Shown here one piece after another: positions 1-6,827 of a DNA stretch of 64,000 nucleotides. The position numbers and the translations under genes are program-made. Every line of letters starts with the position of its first letter. Within the stretch, counting starts at the first letter, position 1. Source of the DNA: Peribacillus acanthi (GTDB lineage: Bacteria; Bacillota; Bacilli; Bacillales; DSM-1321); assembly GCF_003073175.1 (NCBI RefSeq), contig NZ_QBBX01000007.1, positions 113,658 to 177,657 of the forward strand, given 5' to 3'. Under the pieces are notes generated by a model that saw only the letters and a list, made by a program, of their open reading frames with translations, had not been told where the DNA came from and searched no databases.

Positions 1-464
1 TGGAAAAAACAATCGCCTTAACTGAAGGGAGAATTACAATGTCAGATAAAGAAAAGTTTGAAGGCTTTAAGCAAAAAATGATAGATGAAAACGAGAAGAA
101 ATATGGAAAAGAAATTCGAGATAAGTATGGTGACGAAGTTGTCAATAAGAGCAATGAAAAGGTAAAAAATATGACACAGGAGCAACATAATGAGGTTACT
201 CGTCTTGCAAATGAAGTAACAGAGACATTAGCCAAAGCCTTCAAAAACGGCGACCCTGCTAGTGAAATTGCTCAAAAAGCAGCAGACTTGCATAAAAAAT
301 GGCTTACCTTTTATTGGAGTGAATACAGTAAAGAGGCGCATGCCGGTCTTGCACAAATGTATGTAGATGACGAGAGATTTAAGGCATACTACGATAAAGA
401 ACAACCAGGTACAGCAGAGTTTTTAAGAGATGCGGTTCATATATATACAGGTTTTAGGAAGTAA
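1..464 (+). CDS. TipA-like MerR-family regulator, C-terminal part (5' end outside window)
   Basis: The reading frame is open from base 3 with no stop before residue EKTIALTEGRIT, so the gene enters from the left; only the C-terminal TipAS-type ligand-binding domain (about 141 residues from the ATG at 39) is visible. Seen: an all-helical, charged sequence with the MSDKEKFEGFKQKMIDENEK start and the YVDDERFKAYYDK and GTAEFLRDAV segments typical of TipAS domains. Known: full-length TipA-like proteins have an N-terminal MerR helix-turn-helix that binds between -35 and -10, and TipAS binds drug-like peptides. An SD-like GAAGGGAG sits 9 bases before the ATG at 39, so a free TipAS product is possible. 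The missing N-terminus means the MerR domain is inferred. Confidence 0.8.
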   Translation, partial: EKTIALTEGRITMSDKEKFEGFKQKMIDENEKKYGKEIRDKYGDEVVNKSNEKVKNMTQEQHNEVTRLANEVTETLAKAFKNGDPASEIAQKAADLHKKWLTFYWSEYSKEAHAGLAQMYVDDERFKAYYDKEQPGTAEFLRDAVHIYTGFRK

Positions 465-471
465 CTAATTT

Positions 472-512
472 AAAAGACAATGCTACATATTTGATGTGGT
501 ATTGTCTTTTTT
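472..512 (+). terminator. Rho-independent terminator after the TipA-like gene
   Basis: Arms AAAAGACAAT (472-481) and ATTGTCTTTT (501-510) with further inner pairing, followed by T residues. It separates the regulator from azoR. Confidence 0.85.
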
Positions 513-656
513 GGTGAGGTAGACTAAATGTCATTCGATCCTTCATTAAAATTTTCGGGACGGTGTAGATTTATGTATCGTTCAATTAATAACATGTTTA
601 TTTATTGAAGAATTTGCACATAGTAAAAGATATTCTTTCAATAAAGGAGCTATATA

Positions 657-1292
657 ATGGCACACGTTCTTTATATAACAGCACACCCACATGATGATGC
701 CGTATCCTACAGTATGGCTGTAGGAAAAGCATTTATCGATAAGTACCAAGAAGTAAATCCAGATGATCAGGTTACCCATCTTGATTTATATAAAGAAGAT
801 ATTCCTCATATTGATGTAGATGTATTCAGTGGTTGGGGGAAACTCCAAAGTGGCAAAGGTTTTGATGAGTTATCCGCTGAAGAACAAGCAAAAGTTGGTC
901 GTCTTTCCCAATTATGTGAACAGTTTATAGCTGCTGATAAGTATGTGTTTGTAACGCCACTATGGAATTTTTCATTCCCACCAATTCTTAAGGCGTACAT
1001 TGATTCCGTTTCTGTGGCGGGAAAAACTTTTAAATATACACCTGAAGGACCTGTTGGACTGTTGACTTCAAAAAAAGCCTTACATATTCAAGCACGTGGT
1101 GGAATTTATTCAGAAGGACCTGCGGCGGCTATGGAAATGGGTCATCGGTATTTGCAGGTAATTATGCAGTTCTATGGAGTTCCGTCGTTTGATGGGTTAT
1201 TTGTGGAGGGTCATGCGGCAATGCCGGATAAAGCCAAAGAAATAAAAGAAAATGCTATAGCACGTGCAAAAGATATGGCTCACACTTTTTAA
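657..1292 (+). CDS. azoR: FMN-dependent NADH-azoreductase / quinone reductase
   Basis: A 211-residue flavodoxin-fold protein of the AzoR/AcpD family, which uses NADH and bound FMN to reduce quinones and azo compounds by two electrons in the cytoplasm. Visible family features are the N-terminal VLYITAHP strand and phosphate-binding loop, the [18 protein letters not shown] segment around residues 102-119, the GKTFKY loop and the IQARGGIYS segment near residue 144. Length equals the family norm (about 210). The ATG at 657 follows AAAGGAG at good spacing. It is monocistronic between two terminators; being next to a TipA-like regulator, it may answer to electrophile or drug stress, but that is inference. 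Confidence 0.92.
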   Translation: MAHVLYITAHPHDDAVSYSMAVGKAFIDKYQEVNPDDQVTHLDLYKEDIPHIDVDVFSGWGKLQSGKGFDELSAEEQAKVGRLSQLCEQFIAADKYVFVTPLWNFSFPPILKAYIDSVSVAGKTFKYTPEGPVGLLTSKKALHIQARGGIYSEGPAAAMEMGHRYLQVIMQFYGVPSFDGLFVEGHAAMPDKAKEIKENAIARAKDMAHTF

Positions 1293-1331
1293 TAAATGGT
1301 ATAATTACCATAAATAGGAGAGGTGACAACT

Positions 1332-1472
1332 ATGGATCAAAAGCCCATACATTTTGATGGAAGTCTGCAAGGAAACTACGAGATAAAAGATGAAATGACT
1401 AATCAGGAATCGTTTCAAATAACGGATGAAATGAGAAAACTGATTAGTGGAAATCCATATATTATGAACTAA
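1332..1472 (+). CDS. Small hypothetical protein (46 aa)
   Basis: A short ORF starting MDQKPIHFDGS and ending NPYIMN. It has a strong ribosome site (AGGAGAGGTG) ahead of the ATG at 1332, and its stop overlaps the first base of a rho-independent terminator. A TATAAT lies at 1300-1305 inside a small palindrome (ATGGTA/TACCAT, 1296-1311), giving a possible promoter after azoR. The product is hydrophilic, acidic and soluble, without signal peptide or membrane segment. I do not recognise a family. The own ribosome site plus terminator argue for a real gene. Confidence 0.6.
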   Translation: MDQKPIHFDGSLQGNYEIKDEMTNQESFQITDEMRKLISGNPYIMN

Positions 1473-1500
1473 GAGCTATCGTTATAGCTCTTTTTCTTTT
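1472..1500 (+). terminator. Rho-independent terminator of the 46-aa ORF
   Basis: AGAGCTAT, loop CGTT, ATAGCTCT, then TTTTTCTTTT. A short, perfect stem with an excellent T-tract. Confidence 0.9.
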
Positions 1501-1571
1501 GGAGAAGTATATAGAGTCGCAGCATTTAATTTTGTATACTTATTTCAATGATATCTGACAAGGAGATACCC

Positions 1572-2048
1572 ATGAAAAAAGTAAAAACAAATGCCATGCG
1601 AATATTGGATAAAGAAAAAATAGACTATAAAATGATGACCTATAGTACGGATGACGGGAAAATAGATGGTGTTTCTGTTGCTCAAAAAATAGGAAGAGTA
1701 GAAGAGGTTGTTTACAAAACTCTTGTTTCCCAAGGGTCAAGTAAAAGCTACTACGTATTTATCATTCCAGTTGAAGCAGAGTTAGATATGAAAAAAGCGG
1801 CAAAAGCTGTTGGCGAAAAGAAAGTCGAAATGATTCTCGTTAAGGATTTGTTAAAAGTTACGGGCTATATACGTGGTGGTTGCTCGCCAATCGGGATGAA
1901 AAAATTATTTCCAACATTCATTGATGAACGGGCAAAAACACTGGATACTATTATTGTTAGTGGTGGGAATATCGGCGTCCAGGTTGAAATGAAAGTAGAA
2001 GCTCTTGTTAAGGTAATCAAGGGAGAGTATGCAGATTTAACAAAGTAA
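1572..2048 (+). CDS. ybaK: Cys-tRNA(Pro) deacylase, YbaK/EbsC family
   Basis: A 158-residue YbaK/ProX-type editing domain that hydrolyses Cys-tRNA(Pro) mischarged by prolyl-tRNA synthetase. Visible: KTNAMRILDKEKIDY at the N-terminus, the VYKTLVSQG strand with the conserved lysine, the KDLLKVTGYIRGGCSPIGMKK block that forms the substrate pocket, and FIDERAKTLDTIIVSGG near the C-terminus. The ATG at 1572 is preferred to one at 1548 because AAGGAG lies just upstream of 1572 and the family normally begins with K-x-N-A. Single gene, ended by a hairpin shared with the convergent gene. Confidence 0.93.
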   Translation: MKKVKTNAMRILDKEKIDYKMMTYSTDDGKIDGVSVAQKIGRVEEVVYKTLVSQGSSKSYYVFIIPVEAELDMKKAAKAVGEKKVEMILVKDLLKVTGYIRGGCSPIGMKKLFPTFIDERAKTLDTIIVSGGNIGVQVEMKVEALVKVIKGEYADLTK

Positions 2049-2057
2049 AACCATAAA

Positions 2058-2096
2058 AGAGACCAACTTTACATTGAAGTTGGTCTCTCAAATTTA
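2058..2096 (+). terminator. Hairpin between convergent ybaK and thioredoxin-fold gene
   Basis: Twelve-base perfect arms AGAGACCAACTT (2058-2069) and AAGTTGGTCTCT (2077-2088). The T-tract is poor (CAAATTT), so termination of ybaK is probable rather than certain. Confidence 0.6.
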
Positions 2097-2142
2097 CATT
2101 TACATAAGGTCCTCACAATTTGATGTTACAGATATGGGCACT

Positions 2143-2706
2143 TTATTTCATTCCATTCAAAATGTGAACCATGTCTTTCTCTATTATCCTCCATAACGCT
2201 TTATCTGTAGTAAAACGGGTAGATATTTTTTCTACAAAAGCTTTAAATGCATCTTTGTATGCTGGGTCATCTTTGTCGGGCATACCTCGTTTGATGTCTT
2301 CAACAACAGATTGTACTTCTGGAGCACGAGGGCCCCATTTCCCGATTTCATTTCCTTTGTCATCAATGAAAATAAAAATGGGAATCGAACGAGCAGTTCC
2401 GTTCGTTAAGTATTGATCCATCAGCTCAAGATTCTCATCTCGGATTAAGTAACGTGGTTCAATCCCCGCTAAATCTGCCAGCTTTTTGAAGATAGGCACG
2501 TTAACCATTGCATCTCCACACCAGTCAGCTGTCAGGACGATAGCAGAAATATTCTGATCCTTCAATTCTGAAAGCATTAATTTACTTTCATCTGATACCG
2601 AAAATTCATCCGCGACTTTTTGTAGGTTTTCTTTATGTACAGTCATACTAGCGATATATTCTTCATGCGAAACACCTTTCTCAAACCAAACATGTAAATT
2701 GCTCAT
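2143..2706 (-). CDS. Thioredoxin-family protein with degenerate active site
   Basis: A 187-residue protein of the Bacillus thioredoxin-like group (Thioredoxin_9 type). The strand SAIVLTADWCGDAMVNVPIF carries WCGDA where true thioredoxins have WCGPC, so only one of the two redox cysteines remains. The cis-proline region SIPIFIFID and the WGPRAPEVQ motif follow. Residues after about 150 form a helical tail with no known role. The start is set at 2706 because the reverse strand reads AAGGAGGG upstream of that ATG; the longer ORF upstream has no ribosome site. It is the only gene on this strand here. A role in thiol chemistry or as a chaperone-like module is inference. Confidence 0.8.
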   Translation of the reverse strand: MSNLHVWFEKGVSHEEYIASMTVHKENLQKVADEFSVSDESKLMLSELKDQNISAIVLTADWCGDAMVNVPIFKKLADLAGIEPRYLIRDENLELMDQYLTNGTARSIPIFIFIDDKGNEIGKWGPRAPEVQSVVEDIKRGMPDKDDPAYKDAFKAFVEKISTRFTTDKALWRIIEKDMVHILNGMK

Positions 2707-2789
2707 GATATCCCTCCTTTTGTCATCATAACATGCTTTTATGAGTGTGGTCTTTTCAAACGAATTCAATTCAATAATAAAAAAAATAA

Positions 2790-2816
2790 TTGATTTTTAA
2801 AACTTTCTGCTATAAT
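2790..2816 (+). promoter_or_regulatory. SigA-type promoter of the thi operon
   Basis: An extended -10, TGCTATAAT (TATAAT at 2811-2816), lies about 25 bases ahead of the TPP aptamer. The best -35 is TTGATT at 2790-2795 with a short 15-base spacer, which the extended -10 could compensate. Confidence 0.6.
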
Positions 2817-2841
2817 ACTAGTGAAAAGTTCATAAGTAACA

Positions 2842-2938
2842 AACATGTAGGGGGGCCGATGTTGTCGGCTGAGATAGCGTCCATAAGACGCTGACTCTTT
2901 GAACCTGATCTGGTTGATGCCAGCGGAGGGAACATATG
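2842..2938 (+). ncRNA. TPP riboswitch (THI element)
   Basis: The conserved THI-box parts are all present in order: GGGG, the CTGAGA in loop J, ACTCTTTGAACCTGATC, TGGTTGATGCCAGCG, and the closing GGAGGGAAC. The outer helix pairs ACATGT with ACATATG. Known: binding of thiamin pyrophosphate favours the downstream terminator and shuts off the operon. It controls thiY to tatD. Confidence 0.97.
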
Positions 2939-2959
2939 ATTACGCTTTTTTGTATGTTA

Positions 2960-2988
2960 ACGTCCGATTCTGCCATCGGGCGTTTTTT
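2960..2988 (+). terminator. Riboswitch-controlled terminator
   Basis: CGTCCGAT and ATCGGGCG (one G-T pair) around TCTGCC, then TTTTTT. It lies directly after the aptamer and 95 bases ahead of thiY, as expected for transcriptional attenuation. Confidence 0.9.
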
Positions 2989-3082
2989 GTATTTAGTAGA
3001 GTTTTAAACTAGAAAAACAGACCCGATGACGAACGGTTCTTGCATTACTATGAACTTCCATTATACATAGGGAGGAATAGAC

Positions 3083-4078
3083 ATGAAGAAATGGTTAGCG
3101 CTTGTCCTAACTGCTAGCTTGTTAACAGGCTGTAGTGGAAACATGGCAAGTAAAGAAAAGGAAGATAAGGATATTAAGGATTTAGAAAAGGTATCGGTTG
3201 TCCTAGACTGGACTCCAAATACGAATCACACAGGATTATACGTGGCAAAGGAAAAGGGATTTTTTGAAGAGGAAGGATTGGATGTTGAGATTATTATGCC
3301 AGGAGAGGCGGGTGCCGATCAACTCGTTGCATCTGGGAAGTCTCAGTTCGGTGTAAGCTATCAAGAGAGTATTACACAGGCACGAGTGCAAGGAGTTCCC
3401 CTTGTCTCTGTAGCAGCAGTTATTCAGCATAACACTTCTGGTTTTGCTTCTCCTGTTGCCAAAAACATTGCATCTCCTAAGGATTTTGAAGGTAAGACAT
3501 ATGGTGGATGGGGATCTCCAGTTGAAAAGGCAGTCATTGAATCCATCATGAAAACGGAAAATGCTGACGTCAATAAAGTAGATATCGTTAGTACCGGAGA
3601 CAGTGATTTCTTTACTTCTGTTAAAAGAGATATAGACTTTGCATGGATTTATTACGGTTGGACAGGGGTTGAAGCTGAGCTCCGAAACGAAAAAATCAAT
3701 ATGGTTTATCTTACCGATTATTCAGATAAGCTAGATTACTATACACCTGTGCTAGCAACGAATGAAAAAATGATTAAAGATAATCCAGACACAGTAGAAG
3801 CTTTCGTCCATGCGGCCTCAAAAGGATATCAGTTTGCAATTGAAAATCCTTCAGAAGCAGCAGATATTTTATTGAAGAGTGCACCAGATTTAGATGCAGA
3901 TTTAGTTAAGAAGAGCCAGGAATGGTTAGCGCCAAAGTATCAAGATGATGCATCACGTTGGGGAGAGCAAAAGCTTGATGTATGGAAAAATTATGCCGAA
4001 TGGATGACTGAGAACCAGCTTCTTGAAGGGGAGTTTGATCCAGAAAAAGCATTTACGAACGAATTTTTACCGAAATAG
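3083..4078 (+). CDS. thiY: Thiamin-precursor ABC transporter, substrate-binding lipoprotein
   Basis: A 331-residue NMT1/THI5-like binding protein anchored outside the membrane. The lipobox LLTGC places the lipid-modified cysteine at residue 17. The mature part starts with the family signature VSVVLDWTPNTNHTGLYVAK, followed by GFFEEEGLDVEI and the AGADQLVASGKSQFG stretch. Known: ThiY homologues bind formylaminopyrimidine or related pyrimidine precursors of thiamin. First gene behind the TPP riboswitch, with AGGGAGG before the ATG. Riboswitch control and the ThiX/ThiZ partners support pyrimidine over a nitrate/sulfonate-type ligand. Confidence 0.92.
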   Translation: MKKWLALVLTASLLTGCSGNMASKEKEDKDIKDLEKVSVVLDWTPNTNHTGLYVAKEKGFFEEEGLDVEIIMPGEAGADQLVASGKSQFGVSYQESITQARVQGVPLVSVAAVIQHNTSGFASPVAKNIASPKDFEGKTYGGWGSPVEKAVIESIMKTENADVNKVDIVSTGDSDFFTSVKRDIDFAWIYYGWTGVEAELRNEKINMVYLTDYSDKLDYYTPVLATNEKMIKDNPDTVEAFVHAASKGYQFAIENPSEAADILLKSAPDLDADLVKKSQEWLAPKYQDDASRWGEQKLDVWKNYAEWMTENQLLEGEFDPEKAFTNEFLPK

Positions 4079-4091
4079 GAGGGGAAAAGAA

Positions 4092-4376
4092 ATGGCTAGT
4101 ACTTTAATGAGTGTACAAATCATACCGAAAGCGGAAAACGTCATTCCTTTAGTAGATGAGGCGATTACAATTATTCACGAATCAGGCGTGAAATATGAGG
4201 TACATCCGCTTGAAACGACAATGGAGGGTGAGCTTTCAGATTTACTCGCGATTTTGGAGAAAATGAATCAAAGAATGATAGAGCTAGGTTCTCCAAATGT
4301 CATTACTCAAGTGAAAATCTTGTATCAACCAACCGGCATTACCATGGGAACATTAACGGAGAAATATAGGGCATGA
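4092..4376 (+). CDS. Thiamine-binding protein, MTH1187/YkoF family
   Basis: A 94-residue single-domain protein of the Thiamine_BP (formerly DUF77) family with a ferredoxin-like fold. Recognisable parts are MSVQIIPKAENVIPLVDEAI, the YEVHPLETTMEGE strand and VITQVKILYQPTG. Known: YkoF binds thiamin and HMP in B. subtilis; single-domain relatives form tetramers. The ATG at 4092 is used because GGAGGGGAAAAG precedes it and the longer frame starts inside thiY. Its stop overlaps the thiX start (ATGA), implying translational coupling. It may buffer the imported pyrimidine in the cytoplasm (inference). Confidence 0.88.
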   Translation: MASTLMSVQIIPKAENVIPLVDEAITIIHESGVKYEVHPLETTMEGELSDLLAILEKMNQRMIELGSPNVITQVKILYQPTGITMGTLTEKYRA

Positions 4377-5152
4377 TTAGGAAAAAGGGTTGGAAGAAGG
4401 GACTATCCTTCTTCCTTTTCGTTGTTTTGTTGCTTGTTTGGGAAGTAGCAGTTAAGGTCTTTTCTATCGAAGCTTGGCTGCTACCATCACCAACTGCCGT
4501 TTTTAAAGAAGGTTTTTTAGCGTTTGGTGGATTACAGGGGCATTTATGGGCTACAGTACGTTTAGCGGTTTTGGGACTTGCAATAGGAAGCTTATTGGGT
4601 TGGGGAATGGCGGTTATTCTTCATCTATTTCCTTTGGTAAAAGAGACGGTATATCCTTTGCTAATTTTATCCCAAAACGTCCCGATAATTGTCCTTGCTC
4701 CTTTACTTGTGATTTGGTTTGGTTTTGGTTTATTGCCAAAACTTATCGTGATAGCCTTGGTTTGCTTTTTTCCTGTGGTGGTCGCTTCCTTAGATGGTTT
4801 CCGGCAAACACCATACGAATGGAAGCATTATTTTGAGATGATGGGCGCAACAAAAAAACAACAATTTTGGAAGTTAGAACTGCCTAATTCCCTTCCTTTT
4901 ATTTTTTCAGGTTTAAAGATTTCAGCGACATACAGCGTCATGGGAGCGGTAATTTCTGAATGGCTTGGCGCTAAAACTGGAATTGGTGTTTATATGACAC
5001 TGGCATCTTCTTCATTCCGAACCGATCGAGTTTTCGTAGCCATATTTATTATCATGTCACTAAGCCTACTATTCTTTGCTGTAATCACGTTTATGGAAAG
5101 AATGATTGTCTCCTGGAATCGAAAGGAGGATATATCTCGTGTTAACAATTGA
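4373..5152 (+). CDS. thiX: Thiamin-precursor ABC transporter, permease
   Basis: A 259-residue BPD-type permease with about six membrane helices. The cytoplasmic coupling loop carries an EAA-type motif, HYFEMMGATKKQQFWKLELP (about residues 155-174), which docks on the ATPase. The protein resembles the nitrate/sulfonate/taurine permease class that includes ThiX. It overlaps the previous gene by 4 bases and thiZ by 14 bases, so the transporter subunits are made together. Confidence 0.92.
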   Translation: MIRKKGWKKGLSFFLFVVLLLVWEVAVKVFSIEAWLLPSPTAVFKEGFLAFGGLQGHLWATVRLAVLGLAIGSLLGWGMAVILHLFPLVKETVYPLLILSQNVPIIVLAPLLVIWFGFGLLPKLIVIALVCFFPVVVASLDGFRQTPYEWKHYFEMMGATKKQQFWKLELPNSLPFIFSGLKISATYSVMGAVISEWLGAKTGIGVYMTLASSSFRTDRVFVAIFIIMSLSLLFFAVITFMERMIVSWNRKEDISRVNN

Positions 5153-5897
5153 TTCATTAAGTTATTCATTTGATGGAAAAGAAAAGATTCTTGAGAATTT
5201 AAATCTTGAAGTGAAAGAAGGCGAATTTGTTTCAATTCTTGGACCATCAGGCAGTGGGAAGAGTACTTTGTTTCAATTAATTGGTGGTATGTTAAAACCC
5301 GATCGAGGGTCGATTTCATTACAAGGTAAAAGTTTAATAGGCGCAAGGGGACATATTAGTTATATGCCACAACAGCCTGCATTACTTCCATGGCGTAACA
5401 TATTGGATAACGTACTTTTAGGTGCTGATATCTCCGGGCAGGTTGATAGGGAAAAAGCTATATCTATGCTAGGACGTGCTGGCTTCGGCAAATACAAGCA
5501 AGATTTTCCACATCAATTATCAGGTGGAATGAAGCAGAGGGTAGCATTTTTACGAACATTGTTAAGTCCTCAATCATTCATGTGCTTAGATGAACCATTT
5601 TCGGCATTGGATGAATTAACAAGGTTAGAGATGCAGCAATGGTTGTTGTCCATATGGGAAAAAGATAGACGATCTGTATTATTTATTACCCACAGTATGG
5701 AAGAGGCGATTTTTTTGTCAGATAGAATACTTGTTTTGTCTAATAAACCAGCTAAGGTGATTCATGAAATGAATTTGAATTTTTCAAGACCACGTTCTAA
5801 GGAATTGCTACTTAGTAAGGAGTGTCTAGACTTAAAACGGGAGCTTTATGCACTATTGGAGACTAATAAACAAGGGGAAATAAATGAGATTTATTGA
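5139..5897 (+). CDS. thiZ: Thiamin-precursor ABC transporter, ATPase
   Basis: A 252-residue ABC ATPase. Seen: Walker A GPSGSGKST (35-43), Q-loop in YMPQQPALLPW, signature LSGGMKQR, Walker B MCLDEPFSALD, and switch histidine in FITHSMEEA. The start is GTG at 5139: AAAGGAGG lies 8-15 bases upstream, and the protein then begins MLTIDSLSYSF like its family. The gene overlaps thiX and, at its end, the TatD gene by 14 bases. Confidence 0.93.
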   Translation: MLTIDSLSYSFDGKEKILENLNLEVKEGEFVSILGPSGSGKSTLFQLIGGMLKPDRGSISLQGKSLIGARGHISYMPQQPALLPWRNILDNVLLGADISGQVDREKAISMLGRAGFGKYKQDFPHQLSGGMKQRVAFLRTLLSPQSFMCLDEPFSALDELTRLEMQQWLLSIWEKDRRSVLFITHSMEEAIFLSDRILVLSNKPAKVIHEMNLNFSRPRSKELLLSKECLDLKRELYALLETNKQGEINEIY

Positions 5898-6654
5898 CAG
5901 CCATATTCATTTTGATAAATATGATAGTAATCAACAAAGGTTAATCTTAGGTGAGATGGAATATTCAGGTGTGGACGCTCTAATCTCTGTTTCAATGGAA
6001 TTAGAATCTTGTCTTCAGAACAAGGCTCTTTCGAAAGTTGATTCAAGAATTAAGCCTGCATTCGGTTTCCATCCTGAACAAGACCTTCCAACAGAATTTG
6101 AAATTGAACAGTTATTAACTTGGATAGAGCAGTATGAAGATGAAATGGTGGCCGTAGGTGAAGTTGGCCTTCCCTATTATCGGAGGTTGGAAGGGAATAC
6201 GGTTGAAATGCATAAGTACATCGAGTTGCTCGAGCAATTTATATTATTGTCTAAAAAGCTCGATAAGCCAATCATTCTCCATGCGGTATACGAAGTTGCT
6301 CCAATAGCTTGTAGTCTTTTAGAAAAGCATTCAATTGCCAAGGCTCATTTTCATTGGTTTAAAGGTGATTCAAAGACCATTGATAGAATGATTAATAATG
6401 GCTTTCATGTGTCCGTTACTCCCGATGTTTGCTATGAACAAGAAATCCAAAATCTTGTACGGCGCTATCCTATAGAGCTTTTAATGCTTGAAACGGATGG
6501 ACCATGGCTTTTTGAAGGCCCGTTTGAAGGAAGGATGACACATCCTAATATGCTGACTCAATCTATTGCCAAGATAGCGGAAATTAAGAACGTACCATTA
6601 CAAAAACTTTCAGATATCATTTACAGGAATACGGTTAACTTTTACGGATTGTAA
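5884..6654 (+). CDS. TatD-family metal-dependent hydrolase in the thi operon
   Basis: A 256-residue TIM-barrel hydrolase of the TatD/YabD family. Metal-ligand motifs are DSHIHFD at residues 5-11, the glutamate in AVGEVGL (about 97), the histidines in PIILHAV and AHFHWF, and the aspartate in LLMLETDGPW. Length equals the family norm. It overlaps thiZ by 14 bases and lies under the same TPP riboswitch. Known TatD proteins act as DNases or D-tyrosyl-tRNA deacylase-like enzymes; no such role explains thiamin control. A hydrolytic step on the imported pyrimidine, such as the deformylation done elsewhere by YlmB, is a hypothesis. Confidence 0.85.
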   Translation: MRFIDSHIHFDKYDSNQQRLILGEMEYSGVDALISVSMELESCLQNKALSKVDSRIKPAFGFHPEQDLPTEFEIEQLLTWIEQYEDEMVAVGEVGLPYYRRLEGNTVEMHKYIELLEQFILLSKKLDKPIILHAVYEVAPIACSLLEKHSIAKAHFHWFKGDSKTIDRMINNGFHVSVTPDVCYEQEIQNLVRRYPIELLMLETDGPWLFEGPFEGRMTHPNMLTQSIAKIAEIKNVPLQKLSDIIYRNTVNFYGL

Positions 6655-6690
6655 TAAATGACTTGAAATAGCATCCATACTTTTTACTTT

Positions 6691-6741
6691 AAGCCTTACC
6701 AAAACATAAGGAGCATTTATGTCTTGGTAAGGCTTTTTTTA
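6691..6741 (+). terminator. Terminator of the thi operon
   Basis: AAGCCTTACCAA pairs with TTGGTAAGGCTT (around 6724-6735), with CATAAG/CTTATG-like inner pairing, followed by a run of T. Strong. Confidence 0.9.
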
Positions 6742-6827
6742 GGTTTGAATCCTTATGGTTTTTAATAACACCGTGAACTATTGTGTGATAAAATATTAGA
6801 AAATTCAGAAGTTATAGGAGGTGTATT

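Noticed and set aside
2143..2706. Classical thioredoxin
   Set aside because: Active-site motif is WCGDA, with only one cysteine, so a dithiol mechanism is not supported.
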